Positions 1-12,260 of a stretch of DNA of 64,000 nucleotides are shown here, one piece after another. How positions within the stretch are numbered: position 1 is the stretch's first letter; each line of letters begins with the position of its first letter. The DNA is taken from assembly GCA_029204225.1 (NCBI GenBank), contig CM055108.1:15214722-15278721 (forward strand), written 5' to 3'. Both the position numbers and the translations under genes were made by a program. The notes under the pieces were generated by a model. It was not told the origin of the DNA. It made no database searches and worked only from the letters and a program-made list of their open reading frames with translations. Source of the DNA: Diphasiastrum complanatum (taxonomy: Eukaryota > Streptophyta > Lycopodiopsida > Lycopodiales > Lycopodiaceae).

Positions 1-1913
1 CTTAATTATAAAATACCTATACTAAGCATGGATAAAGTGAATACCATGTCTCTAAATAAAATAAAAAGGGAGTTAATGCTTCATTCTTACTACTCAGAGG
101 ATAAAGCCTCTAGCACTCCTCAAAATCTTGACAATTCAATCCTGTCAGAAGTGCTTCTTAAACTTTCATAAATAATTTGTGCCTACAAAATATAAAGTGC
201 ATATGTTAGAATCTTCTTTTAGATTAAAACTTGGATGAATAAGAGAGGTCAAGGAAAAAAATATATTTCCTAAAATAAAAATTACCTCTGAAATTCTTTT
301 CCCATTTATGCAAGGGAGAGCTGTCCATCAGCAATTCTTGAAAGAACACTTATGATTAATTTTGTTGAATTAATTTCTTACATATTCTTCCACTCGGATA
401 TTCCCATTTCAGTAGGAATGGGTTTCAATGTCTGAGTGAAAGTTAATTTTTTTGGGGTTTTGCGGCCCCTTGCGCTGGTTGGCCTTTTATTTGAAATTTT
501 TTCAATTATCAAAAATTTTGTCAACAAGGGCCCAAATCTATAAAAATTATGCAAAGTATTAGAATAAATAAATAAATAAATAATTTTATGCTAAACATAG
601 GACCTTTGACGATTTAAAAAAGAATTTAGCTTAGGCTGACAAGCATAACAAAAAAAATATCTATGATGAGCATAGCAAATAAAATTTATCTGACCACTAT
701 GAAATGCTAGCTGATAAAAGTTGTCGTATTTTGTGAGGCTTTGAGCTGGATTCTTTGCATCAAATGGTAGGCCAATCTCTTGCGCACAGAGCGTTTTGAG
801 CTCTAACTGATTAACATCTCCGACTTTGGAGACTCTGATATATTCTTCATGAAAAAATCAAATTCTTTGGATTACAGTCATTTTCATTCTGTAATCCTGA
901 TAAATATTATGATCCATACAAGGAGTTTAGCTTCCTCCATCGCGAATCCAGCAAAGGATATGGCACTGATACTTCGGAAGGAAGCTATGTGAGGATATTT
1001 CTGGGATAACTACTTGTGGGCTTGTAAGCTATGAATGCCTCCGAGAACAAGAATATGATAAGAATCAAGATTAGAAAAACAAAATCCGCAACATTGTTGC
1101 ATTCACAAGTGTTAACTATAACTACAAAAGAGGTAACAATGGCTTGCATATGGTCTTTAAATTCTATTTTGAGATTGTGTACATGGGTTTTGTTGGGTTC
1201 TCTAACTTCCATAGGCCTATCTCTAGTATTAGGGTTAGCTGGTGGTTTGTCACATTGATCAATGTCCAAAATTAATGTGGTTTCTCTTATTTTTTTTTTG
1301 TTTTATGGATTTTTTCTCTGACTCTTGCAACATCAAAAGTATCTTGGAGGGGTCTAATAGAAGCATCGGGCAAAATTAATGAAGTTTCAGATTTTGTTTT
1401 TTTTGTACTTTCTTTGGAACAAATTGTTTTGGGGAGTTTAGCTATAGACTTGTTTCGAGATTTGGGCAGTGCCACAGGTCATGAATTCGACTCTATCAAC
1501 CATAATGGCTTTTGGCATTTATATTCCCCAAATTATAACCAAAATTTCAACATCGTCCATTGAGAAGTTAGGCTTGCCCACGGAAATCTTAGAGACAACG
1601 ATGAACGCTTAAAAGAAAAGCCCGCTAGTACTAGACTTCTTTACTATTTTCCATGCTCTAGTTAGGCATGGCACTTCCAACAAGCCTGACAACGGTTTCT
1701 TCAGCAACATAAAAAGCCTGACTAAAGTTGCTAAGCACCATGTTCAAATATTACCGAAAAGAGTTGCTAAAAATATATAATTCCAATTATAACAAACAAA
1801 TAATAATAAATAACTAACAAACAAATATTAACATATACGAATAGCTTGTATATAACAATCAATTACATAATATGTATATTAATATTGTCTTTATAATATT
1901 ATATGATATGTTT

Positions 1914-1946
<33 letters not shown>

Positions 1947-2107
1947 TATGTCAAATCAAATGTTGGAATGACAAAGTGGAGCCACAACCCACGCTCAAAG
2001 AAATCCCATAAGTAGAAGTGGACTTTGTTCAAAGTGGATATAAGTGGTAAGTGTCTAAGTGTTTAATGTCCCCTGGTACCAGCCCCTTTGCGGGTAAGGG
2101 GGAGCAC
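1..2107. other. AT-rich intergenic region without a clear gene
   Basis: No family was recognised. A (TA)n run lies at about 1916-1945. Around 622-856 the minus strand reads about 78 codons without a stop, and around 845-1008 the plus strand reads about 55 codons with coding-like composition. Neither has a recognisable domain, so they may be decayed exons or chance. The remainder is A/T-rich and holds only short frames. Confidence 0.5.
1916..1945. repeat. (TA)n microsatellite
   Basis: A run of about 15 uninterrupted TA dinucleotides lies in AT-rich intergenic DNA. Confidence 0.9.
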
Positions 2108-2757
2108 TGTGAAAGATTTCAGATCCTTAAGATCCAATCTACTTGAATGATCTTTGGTTAGAAAGAGAAATACACTACCAATTTCACCAATGTAGAAAAA
2201 TCAGCATCTACACACAATTTGAGATGCAAACACTAATAGAACTTGATCAAACTTGAATGAAATGATTATGTACTGTTGCTGTTCGTACAAAACCAGCAAG
2301 CTACTGTATATCACACGTGTGGATCCAAAAATAGCAAATATAGATCATTCTACACATAGAATTGCAAGCAATCACCAAGATAGTGCACCAATGGATAGTA
2401 GAACCCAAGAGAACCATGTATAAGCATGAAATGAGATAGAGAAGAGAGAAGATGGCTCTCTCCACGAGTTACATCCTTTTATAGCAGGTCCAAACCCTAT
2501 TTGGCCACTTGGCTTTCACACCAAAATGCTAACCCTACCAATTTTGGGTCTAGATTCAATGTACCCAACTTATTCAAATTGAATCTACTCAAACTCGCAT
2601 TCTATCTTTTCCACACTTTCAAAAAGTGTTTATTCAAATGAATTTTAGACTAATTAACTTTGAAAAGTCAACCTCTAAGTCTAAAACAAGTTTTGGCCTC
2701 AATATGCCAAATATGGAAATATTGCAAAATGTGATGAAACTAGTTGAATCTTTCACA
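2108..2757 (-). repeat. 3' LTR of copia A (650 bp)
   Basis: The LTR has TG...CA ends, starting TGTGAAAG and ending TTTCACA in element orientation. It is the same length as both LTRs of element B. A purine-rich tract (GAAGAGGGAG, plus positions about 2758-2767) lies directly upstream in element orientation and fits the polypurine tract that primes plus-strand synthesis. The pol stop codon overlaps the LTR start. Confidence 0.93.
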
Positions 2758-3988
2758 CTCCCTCTTCAACTAGTTTTAGCATAGACTTTGATAATACTCC
2801 AAGTGAAGTCCTATGCTTCATGAACAAGTCGTTTTCCAATGTTTTGGTGAAGATATCAGCTACACATTCCCTTGAAGACACATGTTGAAGCTCCACCTCC
2901 TTTGCAATGACTCGCTCCCTCACAAAATGATATTGTATCTCAATATGCTTGCTCCTAGCATGAAAGATAGGATTGGATGCCATTCTTTGGGCTGATTGAT
3001 TGTCACAAAAGATGATTGGGCTCTCTAAAAAATCCAGCAAGTGAAGATCCTTGATCATCCTTTTGATCCATACCATCTCCTTTGTGCAATGTGTAAGAGC
3101 TTTGTACTCGGCCTCACTAGATGACAATGAGATAGTGGCTTGTTTCTTTGACATCCATGATATAGCTCCATCACCTATGAAAATACAATAAGAACTAATG
3201 GATTTCCTATCCATTACATCTCCAGCATAGTCCGAATCTGAAAATCCAAAAAGATTAGGTGATGATCCCTCATACAATATGCCAAAATCTCGAGTTCCAA
3301 TGATGTACCTCAAAACTCGCTTTCCTAGCTTCCAATGCACCTCACTAGGATCTTGCATGAATTGACTCAATCTTCCAACACAATAGCTTAGATCAGGTCT
3401 AGTAATGGCTAGATAGATGAGTGAACCAACTAGTTTTCTATAGAGAGTAATGTCCTTGAAGGATCTTTCATTACCTCTTATAATAAGCTTTACATGAGAC
3501 TCCATAGGTGTATCAATAGCTTTTGCATCTACCATATGAAATCTTTCTAGAATATAATTAGCATACTTCTCTTGACAAATGAAAGTAGATTGAGAAGATC
3601 TAATGACTTCTATTCCTAAAATGTAATGCAAATTACCAAGATCATGCACCTCAAACTCCTTCTTAAGAGCATTCTTGATATCCTCCACATCTTGATTGTC
3701 TCCACCACTCAAGATGATATCATCCACATAGATTAGCAAGATGGTAACATCATTTCTAGCAAACCTATAATAAAGTGAATGATCATACTCACTCATAACA
3801 AAGCCTTGAGAGAGTAAAAAAGTGTTAAGCTTAGCATACCAACTCCTTGGTGCTTGCTTAAGGCCATACAAACTCTTTTGTAGAAGACACACATGATTTG
3901 GCTTTGTTGATGAAATGTAGCTCTCGGGTTGCTCCATGTATACTTCCTCCTCAAGATCACCATTCAAGAATGCATTTGAGATGTCCAT
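2753..3988 (-). pseudogene. copia A reverse transcriptase-RNase H
   Basis: The 411 codons cover the RT and RNase H of a copia polyprotein. RT motifs visible are DISNAFLNGDLEEE near the start, SLYGLKQAPRSWY, the catalytic YVDD, and the TRPDLSY region. RNase H follows with SDSDYAGD, SLSSSEAEY, a CDNQSA block and RSKHIEI. The frame is continuous with the integrase frame upstream but a TGA at 3992-3994 separates them, so the polyprotein would stop before RT. The methionine at the start is internal, not a true initiator. This block is the part missing from element B. Confidence 0.93.
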
Positions 3989-3991
3989 TTG

Positions 3992-5881
3992 TCATAGATC
4001 CCAGCCATGAAGTGTAGCAAGTGAAATGATGACTTGAATGCTTACCATCTTTGCCATGGGTGCAAAGGTCTCATCATAGTCAATTCCTTGTTGTTGAGCA
4101 TATCCTTTTGCCACTAACCTTGCCTTGTACTTGTTGATAGATCCATCTTGGTTTGTCTTCACCTTGAAGATCCATTTGCATCCAATAGCTTTCTTGTCCT
4201 TAGGCAACTCCACCAATCTCCATGTTCCATTCTTCATAAGAGCTTGATACTCAAGATCCATTGCTTGGATCCACTCCTCTTCTTTCCTTGCTTGACCTAC
4301 ACTTGTAGGCTCATCCAAAGAGGTTAGGAAAGCAACATAATTTCCAGAAACTACTTGTTTACCCTTTTGATCATATGTGAGCCTTGAAGGTACTTGTCTT
4401 TCTCTTGATGTTCTCCTTGGCTTTTGACTTGATGAAGGTCCATCATCACCACCATTCAAAGTACGATCCTTCTCATCAACATCAAGAATGTTAGATTCAT
4501 CTACTTTACCATCAATCATGCTTGAAGACACCTTTGGAATGTTTCCCTCATCAAAAATGACATCTCTACCAACAATCACTTTGTTAGTAGAAGGAATGTA
4601 AACCTTGTAGGCTTTACTCACCTCACTATATCCAACAAAAATACCTCTTCTTGAAGATGGATCCTCCTTGGTCCTATCATCAAGAGTAATGTTGACATAG
4701 CATGTGCATCCAAAGGTTCTTAGAAAGTTGACACTCGGCCTCCTCTTGAATAGCATCTCAAAAGGTGTCCTTCCATCCAAAATAGCACTCGGCCACCTAT
4801 TGCACAAGAAATTGGCACACAACAAAGCTTGATCCCAAAATGGTTTGTCAAGATTAGCACTTAACCTCATAGCTTTAGCACTTTCACATAAAGTTCTATT
4901 CTTCCTTTCAGCCACTCCATTTTGTTGTGGGGTCCTTGATGTTGTATACTCCCTCTTGATCCCATGCTCATCACAAAAGGCCTTGAACTTGTTAAATATG
5001 TACTCACCACCATTGTCACCTCTCAAGCACTTGATCTTTGTGGAAAATTGGTTCCCCCTTGCATTCTTGAACTTGACAAAGACATCATACACTTCATCCT
5101 TGCTCTTTAGTAGATAGATCCAACAAAATCTACTAAAATCATCAATGAATGTTACATACATCTTAGCTCCACTATTGCTAATTGTAGTAAATCCATGAAT
5201 ATCCGAATGTACAAGTTGAAAAGGCTTTGTAGATCTAGAAATAGATCTAGTATAAGGTAGTCTATGTGACTTAGACAAAGCACAAGACTCACAAACATGC
5301 TTGTCATTACTTAAGGAACTTGGAAGACCAATCACAACCTTCTTCCTTGCCATCACCTCCAATGACTTGAAATTGAGGTGTCTCATCCTTTTGTGCCAAA
5401 CCTCTTGATTAGAAAATTGCTCCCTTGCAACACATCCAACTTGGTTAGCAATAACACAAGCATCAAGTTTGAACAACTTCCCTTGCCTTTTACCTTTTCC
5501 AATCAAGACATCCTTCCTTTTGATCAAACAAGCATCTCCATCAAACTCCACCTTGAGGCCCTTACTTAGCATTTGACTCACACTACGCAAATTCTTGGTA
5601 ATAGATGGAATAAACAAGACATCCTCCAAATGAACATTCCTATTTGTAAAGAGAGAAATAGGAATTGTGCCAATCCCTTTGATTGCACACTCACCATCAT
5701 TGGCCGTGTAGATCACCCTCTTGTCATCTCCATATGCCAACAAAGAAGTGAAGTACTCTTTGTGAGAGATCATGTGTGAACTTGCTCCACTATCAATCCA
5801 CCAAGGATCTAGATCTCCATCATTAGCAAGCATACATGAAGACATCACAAAAGCATCATCATTTGCATCTTGCACATCCAA
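3992..5881 (-). pseudogene. copia A protease-integrase
   Basis: The 629-codon frame carries the aspartic protease site DSGASSH (residues about 30-36) and the GAG-pre-integrase zinc-binding region, with WHKRM...HLNF followed by CESCALSK. The integrase core follows: HSDIHG, FIDDFSR, the LRGDNGGEY aspartate and QNGVAERKNR with its glutamate, so the D,D,E triad is present. A conserved C-terminal block before RT starts near EEEWIQAMDLEY. The protein would process the polyprotein and insert cDNA in the nucleus. Upstream, a TGA at 5960-5962 splits the CCHC zinc knuckle from this frame; element B has GGA there, so this is a nonsense mutation. Confidence 0.93.
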
Positions 5882-5959
5882 ACCATCCTCATCAAGAGTA
5901 AGATTACCTTGCTTGTCTCCTTGATCTCTCTTCTTCTTGTAGCACTCACTTGCAAAGTG

Positions 5960-6706
5960 TCATTTGATGCCACAATAGAAGCACTTGAGCTTTGATCTAT
6001 CCTTATTTTTGCCACTTGAAGAAGCATCCACTTGATCTTGCCCTTTAGACCACTTGCTTTTGGTTTTGCCCTTGAATTTGCCCTTTGTGAACATAGCATC
6101 CTCTTGAAGTGTCGATGTAGATCCACCTCTTGCTTGAAGCCTATATTCCTCATTGATCAAGATCTCTTGAAGATCCATCAAACTTGGCAAAGTCTTTTGA
6201 ATAGCAATACTTTTAACAATGTTAGCATGAGCATCCAACAAGCCATTAAGAATCACTTGAATAAGCTCTCCTTCCTTAATGCTTTCATCTATGCAAGCTA
6301 ACTCATCATTCAATGCTTTCATTCTCAAAACAAAAGTACTTGGACTTTCTTCATTCTTTTGCAAACAAAAAAAGATTTGCCTTCTTAGAGTCAACACTCT
6401 AGAAGTAGACTTGGATTCATAAAGCTTCTTCAATCAATTCCAAGCTTCCAAAGATGATATGCACTTACCAACTTCCTTGAGAAGTTCATTGGTAACATTC
6501 ATCTTTATCATGTGTAGAGCCTTCTTGGCCCTCTTGTCATACCTCAATTGATCTTGTTGTGTTGATGGTCTCTCCTCCAAACCTACAACAATATCCAAAA
6601 CATCATTCATCTCAAGAAGTGACTCCATCCTCACTTTCCATAATGAATAGTTACTTGAGGTAAGCCTATCATTGGCTTCCAACATGACTCCAATTGAGGT
6701 TGCCAT
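5960..6706 (-). pseudogene. copia A gag (capsid), interrupted by a stop
   Basis: The reading frame starts at the methionine at 6706 and is closely similar to the gag of element B. The N-terminal part holds LTSSNYSLWKVRMESLL, a typical plant copia gag motif, and the later part is the UBN2-like region that ends in a CCHC knuckle (CFYCGIK, then the broken half). A TGA at 6434-6436 follows EAWN; element B has TCA (Ser) at this codon. The gag protein would form the virus-like particle and bind element RNA. The stop would truncate it to 90 residues. Confidence 0.9.
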
Positions 6707-7293
6707 GTAGCAATGACCTGATCTTCTCTTTCAACCTGCTTCAATGCACAAAGCACTCCTTTGAACAACAACAAATGCTTTCAAAAGAAATCACCAAAAT
6801 TTGAAACTATCTCACAAATTCTCTTCTAGCACTTATCCAAGCAAATCAACACATAGAATCATGAAATCTTGATCAACCTATGATCTATCCTCAATCTAAT
6901 GACTTTTGCCACTTCCTAAGATTGAAACACACTCAAATGAAGTCCAACAACCTCACTATCTAGAGATCCAATCAAAATTAGGGTTTTGACAAAATCACAA
7001 AAAATTGACTATTCCAAATCTACATGCAAATGCTGAAAATTTGATATGCAATCTATAAGCCACCACTTAGGCTGAACCAATGATCCAAAAATCGGCCAAA
7101 TCCAGCATGTGAATTCAAAAAACGGAATTGAACAAGTATATTGACTATTTAGTGTTTTGATCTACAAAAGATCCAATCTACAAAAGCAAAAAATCCGATT
7201 TTGGTGTAGAATCCTCTCTAGCATGCTCTAGACTTGATATCTTCACCAAATCATTGATAGATCTGATTTACTCCTTCATAACCTGAAACACAA
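6707..7293 (-). other. copia A untranslated leader
   Basis: About 590 bp lie between the primer-binding site and the gag start. The stretch is non-coding and matches the corresponding leader of element B (about 54813-55400). Confidence 0.8.
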
Positions 7294-7305
7294 GCTCTGA
7301 TACCA
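7294..7305 (-). promoter_or_regulatory. primer-binding site of copia A
   Basis: On the minus strand this reads TGGTATCAGAGC, directly after the LTR. This is the standard plant copia site complementary to the 3' end of initiator methionine tRNA. Confidence 0.93.
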
Positions 7306-7355
7306 TGTGAAAGATTTCAGATCCTTAAGATCCAATCTACTTGAATGATCTTTGG
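7306..7355 (-). repeat. truncated 5' LTR stump of copia A
   Basis: Only the last ~50 bp of the 5' LTR (ending CTTTCACA in element orientation) remain. Identity to the 3' LTR ends at 7355, after ATGATCTTTGG on the plus strand. The loss removes the element promoter. Confidence 0.9.
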
Positions 7356-7972
7356 GGGTTGAGAGTCCTCCCCTAACCCCTGATCTTCAAATGCACAATT
7401 CTCCTTCTATACATGCGGATGACCTAAATACAGTGCTGGACGTGATTGGTTCTGATGTTGATGCAATTGATAAAGAGTTGCACATCAGACTTCCCAATGA
7501 TCCTAAAGACACATTCTTTGATTCTGAGAGGTAAATTGATTTTGACATGTATATAGCCAAGAAAATAGATGATATCGGAGGAGAGTTAATGTTTTGTATA
7601 GATGATATTAATTTTGCAACTTCTTTAAGAGCTTAAAACTCTTGCTAGGCTCATCAGAATGATTTGAAACTAATTGTAATGGAAAGTAGATCTCACTAGC
7701 TTTCCAACAAGCTATAATGTCACTATCTTTGGATCTAACATCAAGGAGATAAAGTGGATTGAAGTACACTGATTTTCACACATGTGAACTGTCAGAATTC
7801 CATACAATAAGTATTCAGATATGGAAACCTCAATTCTAATCTCTTTGATCCAAAAAACTATTCAAGAATCGATAGTAGAAAATGGAAAACAGCTTCCTAG
7901 CTTGAATTGGCACAAATTTTTTTATACATCAAATGATAATAGCATTCATAACTTTGTTTAGCTCTTATACCA
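7356..7972 (-). other. leader of copia G with a primer-binding site, plus a coding-like scrap
   Basis: Just left of the LTR at 7973 the minus strand reads TGGTATAAGAGC (7961-7972), a degraded copia primer-binding site (TGGTATCAGAGC in the intact form). The adjoining sequence is therefore the leader of a minus-strand element whose body is missing. On the plus strand about 80 codons around 7388-7637 are coding-like (for example DLNTVLDVIGSDVDAID) with one in-frame TAA. I do not recognise that protein. Confidence 0.55.
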
Positions 7973-8660
7973 TGTGAAAAATCCATAATGTTCACAATTG
8001 TGGGGAATCACCAAAAATGTGTGAAGGATCTTTACAAAGTTTTGTTAGATCACATGGAGAGTGAAAGTCACAATCTACCTCAAGAATCTAAGGCTAGATC
8101 ACAATCTAGAATGTTATTGATCAAAGCAAGATTATTTCCACACGTGTGGGGAAAGTACAAAAGCAATTGATGTATGAAAAATACTTCAAACTCGGATTAG
8201 AAAGAGAATAGCAATACAAGCAAATTAGTTCAAGATCGAAATTGACATCATGATAGCACAAATGCTTGATTCTTCATTAACAATAGAGAGAATTCTCACA
8301 TACATATATAGAGATGGTACTAGCTCGAGGTAGATAAACCTCTTTTTTACACTTCTAATAGTGGTTTCTACTTCTAACTTGACACCTATCAAGTTGCATG
8401 TAAACATATGCAACTACTTCTACCAACTTTCTACACTTGTCAATTTCTTGAATACAAACTTACAAGTGTTCATGCATGTGCCAACATACATCAAGTTTTC
8501 TTTTGCATGTCACTTTTATTCAACTAGACTTATTGCATGTGATGTGGCTCGAGTTCCTACAAGCCCATTTTTGGCATTTCTACAATCAACAACTACATGC
8601 ATGTGGAAAAAACTTATTAATCCCAAAAGTCAAGATAGATGATTTTTTCATTTTTCAACA
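7973..8660 (-). repeat. 5' LTR of copia G (C/F/G family)
   Basis: The 688-bp repeat runs from TGTGAAAAATCC to TTTTTCAACA on the plus strand. It resembles the 3' LTR of element C (18538-19240) along its length: both share the CACGTGTGGGGAA motif, GATTCTTCAT/GGTTCTTCAT and the last ~40 bp. A primer-binding site adjoins its left side, so it is the 5' LTR of a minus-strand element that is otherwise lost. Confidence 0.8.
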
Positions 8661-8779
8661 ACGTTCACATCGTTACCTTAGTGCGCCTTCCATACAACAA
8701 TGTATGTAGCAAAACCAAAATGTCATCTACTTTGCTGATTTTAGCGAGTTTGTATACAACTTCAACAACAACAATTCGC

Positions 8780-11700
8780 AAATCTCAGTTGTCGTTTGTG
8801 ATCATACGCCTACATGCCATGATGCAGGACCGATGGAGTTTGCATGTGTCCATTGCTTGGCTCTACAATGGAAAGCCGAGACAAATAGTTCTTTCTGTTG
8901 CATGAAAGGGAAAGTTAGGTAGCCATTGATGCCTCCTGTTTTGGTACATTTGTATACAACATGAGAAAAAGTTGGCATCCATTTCGTAAGTCCATTAGAA
9001 GTTATAACAATAGTCTCACCATTGCATCCTTAGGAGGAGTAAAGATCGATAAATGAATGGCCAACGCGAGAGGTGGTGCTTATGGTTTTAGAGTTTCTGG
9101 TAGGATGTTCCATCAAATAGGTGCCTTATTTGATGCGAGCATCCTTCGTTCTCATAGATGCGAGCGTCCTTCGTTCTCATAGATATGCATGATGGATGGA
9201 GATGATGCACAACTTAGTCAATGGTTGTCCCTCAATCAGCATCATTGCGTTGACGTGTTGAGTCTTCTTCAGAGTGTGATGTTGGAGATTAATCCATTTG
9301 CACAAAGTTTTAAGAGTGCCCGCCAAATTATGTGAGTGAACAATACGATAGACATTCATCTTCGAATCATATATGGGTGTGGTAGAAACTCAGAAAATAG
9401 ATAGTTCAATGCCCCAACAGCAAACGAGATTGTAGTTTTGCTGCCATTGGATGACAACCCTACATATGGGTTACGTGATATTGTTGTTCATTCTTTGCAT
9501 GATGGCTTGCAGCAAATCAGTCAGCTCCACTCCTCATATGACCCGTTACATTTCTTGCTCATGTTTCCTAACAAGACTGATGGTTGGCATCCTAGAATAC
9601 CCCACATAATTAGTGGGTGTAGTGCAATTCGAGATGTGGGGATGAATGTAGAGGATGAAGGTGTTGACGGTCTGAATGAGGGAAATGAGAGGAGGCATAG
9701 AACAATCATGATTCAAGAATTCTATAGCTATCACTTATAGGTTAGAGATTGACATATGTCACCCATACATTTGGGCAGAAGTTTATTGCAAGAGTATATG
9801 TGTGATGAACTTGCAAAATTGGTGCAAAACCATTTGGTTTACATTCTCATGAATCAGCAAAAATTTCATAGGGAGATTCGTAACGGGTTGCTTGATGCTG
9901 TTGGTGAACGTGTTGCGAATTAAGTGGGTCAGCGTGTGGTGTTGCCTTCTTCATATATTGGATCTCCATGCCACATGAGCCAACTATACCAAGATGCGAT
10001 GGCTGTTGTGAGAGTGATGGGTAGTCTTTATCTGTTCATCACAATGACTACCAATCCGAATTGGCAAGAAGTGAAAAGGGAGTTAACGTTTCAACAAACA
10101 CCCACTGGTAGGTTCGATTTAGTTTCTCGAGTGCTTCATATGAAGTTGCAACGTATGATCGATCTTTTGAAAGATGATGAAATATTTGAATCCATAGTAG
10201 GAAAATTTCATGTTGTGGAGTTCCAAAAGAGGGGATTGCCACATGCACATATTTTGATAATACTCGAACATGCTAGTAAACCCATAACTATGAGTTTTTG
10301 ACAGTATTGTTTGCGCTGAAATTCCCGGTAGGGAAACTGATCCTCAGTTGTACGAGACAGTGAAAACTTGCATGATGCATGGACCCTATGGATCATGTTA
10401 TCCAGATGCCCCATGTATGAGGGATGGATGTTGTTCCAGAAACTATCCTAGACAGTTTGTTTAGGAGACTGCCATTGTCAATATTGGTTATGCTTTGTAT
10501 AGAGGAAGAAATAATGACGTTGCTGGTAGAAGCAATGGTGTAGATTTGGACAACCGATGGTTGGTGCCGTACAATAGATGTTTGAGTCTTGATTTTCAGT
10601 GTCACATCAATGTAGAGGTGTGTGTGCATGTACTTAGCATGAAATATTTGTACTTATGAAGGGTCAGGCATGATAACGATGAGAGTCGTAGGGGAGAACG
10701 ACGAAGCACCTTCTGGCATGAATGAGATAGATAAATCCTTGAACGCGAGGTACTTTTCTGCAAGCGAAGCGAGATGGAGACTATTTGGATACTCCATGGG
10801 TGCGTTTAGCAGTTCATCTTTCGGGACATAACGTAATGTACTTTAATGATGAAGATGATTTGCAATGTTAACTAAGTATTTCGACTTAAATGCAAGTGAA
10901 GATCTCGAGGCATTGAGTTGTCTATATCAAGACTTGCCTAGGGGATTCGTATATAGCAAAGGTTTGCGTAGGTGGATTTGTCGCACTGACGACTAAAGGA
11001 TCCCAACGATTGGCCATATGTACTTTGTCCATCCTCCTGAAGGGGAGCGTTTCTATTTACAAGTGCTTTTATCGAATGTTCACAATGTGAGAATCTTCAA
11101 AGATTTGTGTAATGTGGATGGAGAGGTTATGTCGTCTTTTAGAGAGGCTTGTAGAAAGAGGTTGTTTATCAATGACAATGGTGAGTGGCTCGATTGTCTT
11201 GAGGAGGCTATTGTGTGGAGTACCCCAGCGCCGGTTGAGATTGATGTTTGCAACTTTGTTGTTGACATGTGCCCCCTCTGATCCCGTATAGTTATGGAAG
11301 GCCGTTGAGCGTCACTTGGTTGAGGATTACGTTCACCAATTCAAGGTTTTGGGGTGTAGTGGAAGCGGTGACAATGTTAGTCAAGTTGCCATAGACAAAG
11401 CTCTATGTGACGTGGAGGACATAATGCAAGTTGTAGGAAAATCTTTATCAAACTTTGGATTCATTGTTCCTCAGAGGGCGGTTAGAGTATCTTGGATTTT
11501 TTGCGAAGAAATGTTCCTAGAAGAGAGTTTGGAACATGTGGAGGTTGATATAGAGCGGCTTAACGTTGACCAAAGAGCTCTTTTTTATCGTGTCGTTAAT
11601 GGTCATGTACTTGAGGGACATGGTGGTGTGTTTTTTAGACGGTCCAGGAAGCATGGAAAAGACATTTTTGTACAATGTCATATTGGCATATCTTTGTGCA

Positions 11701-12260
11701 AAAGCTTTTATTGCATTGGTTGCGGCATCTTTTGGTATTGTAGCATTGTTGATAAAAGGTGGTAGGATTGCTCATTCGAGGTTTAACATAGATCCAACGG
11801 AGTTGCACGAAAATTCTACATGCAACATCTCAAAACAATTAGATCTAGGTAGATTGTTGATGTCATGTTGCCTTATCGTGTGGGACGAAGCTTCGATGAT
11901 TCACAGAAATGCATTGGAGTGTGTGGAGAGGTCTTTACGTGACATTAGGTCCAGCAATTTTCCGTTCGGTGGGATACTAGTTGCTTTAGGAGGCGACTTT
12001 AGACAGATATTTCTAAACGAGGAGACTATGCTCAAGTTGTAGGTGCATTGTTAAAGTACTCTTCCATTTGGACTTCTGTCGAGGTCCACCATTTGAAAAT
12101 AAACATGAGGGTGTTGGATTTCGAGGGTGGTGATGTGTGAACCAAAGGGAGGTTGCCAAGTATTTGCTTCGGGTTGGTGACGGAAGAGAGCATTCCTTTA
12201 TGCATGATGGTGTGGCAAAAATATCTCTACCACGCATTATGTGCCTTGAGTACCAAAGAG
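8780..12260 (+). pseudogene. Helitron Rep-helicase (RepHel), decayed
   Basis: Fragments in all three plus frames line up in order with plant Helitron RepHel proteins. An N-terminal cysteine motif with ALQWKAE lies near 8845-8885. FNAPTANEIV lies near 9400, RDIVVHSLHDG near 9475, and FPNKTDGWHP near 9575. The Rep nuclease part (9924-10301) has SQLYQDAMAVVR, TNPNWQEV and GLPHAHIL, the two-histidine HUH motif. Then come AEIPGRE, MMHGPYGSCYPD, DNRWLVPYN and HINVEVC (10300-10620). The Pif1-like helicase (about 11316-12260) has GPGSMEKT as a damaged Walker A, IVWDEASM as Walker B, GGDFRQIF, and later KYLLRVGDG. Intact RepHel proteins drive rolling-circle transposition. Many stops and frameshifts make this a relic. 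The 5' TC and 3' hairpin-CTRR ends were not located. Confidence 0.88.
9132..9183 (+). repeat. short tandem duplication inside the Helitron relic
   Basis: A unit of about 25 bp beginning GATGCGAGC and ending CGTTCTCATA occurs twice in tandem with one base difference (CATCC versus CGTCC). It adds to the disruption of the N-terminal coding region. Confidence 0.8.

Larger units (their letters stand above)
2108..7355 (-). mobile_element. Ty1-copia retrotransposon A, 5' LTR truncated
   Basis: The element reads on the minus strand: 5' LTR stump (7306-7355), primer-binding site (7294-7305), leader, gag, protease, integrase, RT, RNase H, polypurine tract and a full 3' LTR (2108-2757). The order protease-integrase-RT defines Ty1-copia (Pseudoviridae type). 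Its sequence is collinear with element B at 54151-60167 except for the RT block, which A keeps and B has replaced. The 5' LTR stops after about 50 bp, so no target-site duplication can be read. Three nonsense codons interrupt the polyprotein (plus positions 6434-6436, 5960-5962 and 3992-3994), so this copy is unlikely to be active itself. Confidence 0.95.

Noticed and set aside
9132-9183. CRISPR-like short repeats
   Set aside because: Only two tandem units without spacers, in a plant nuclear context; a simple duplication.
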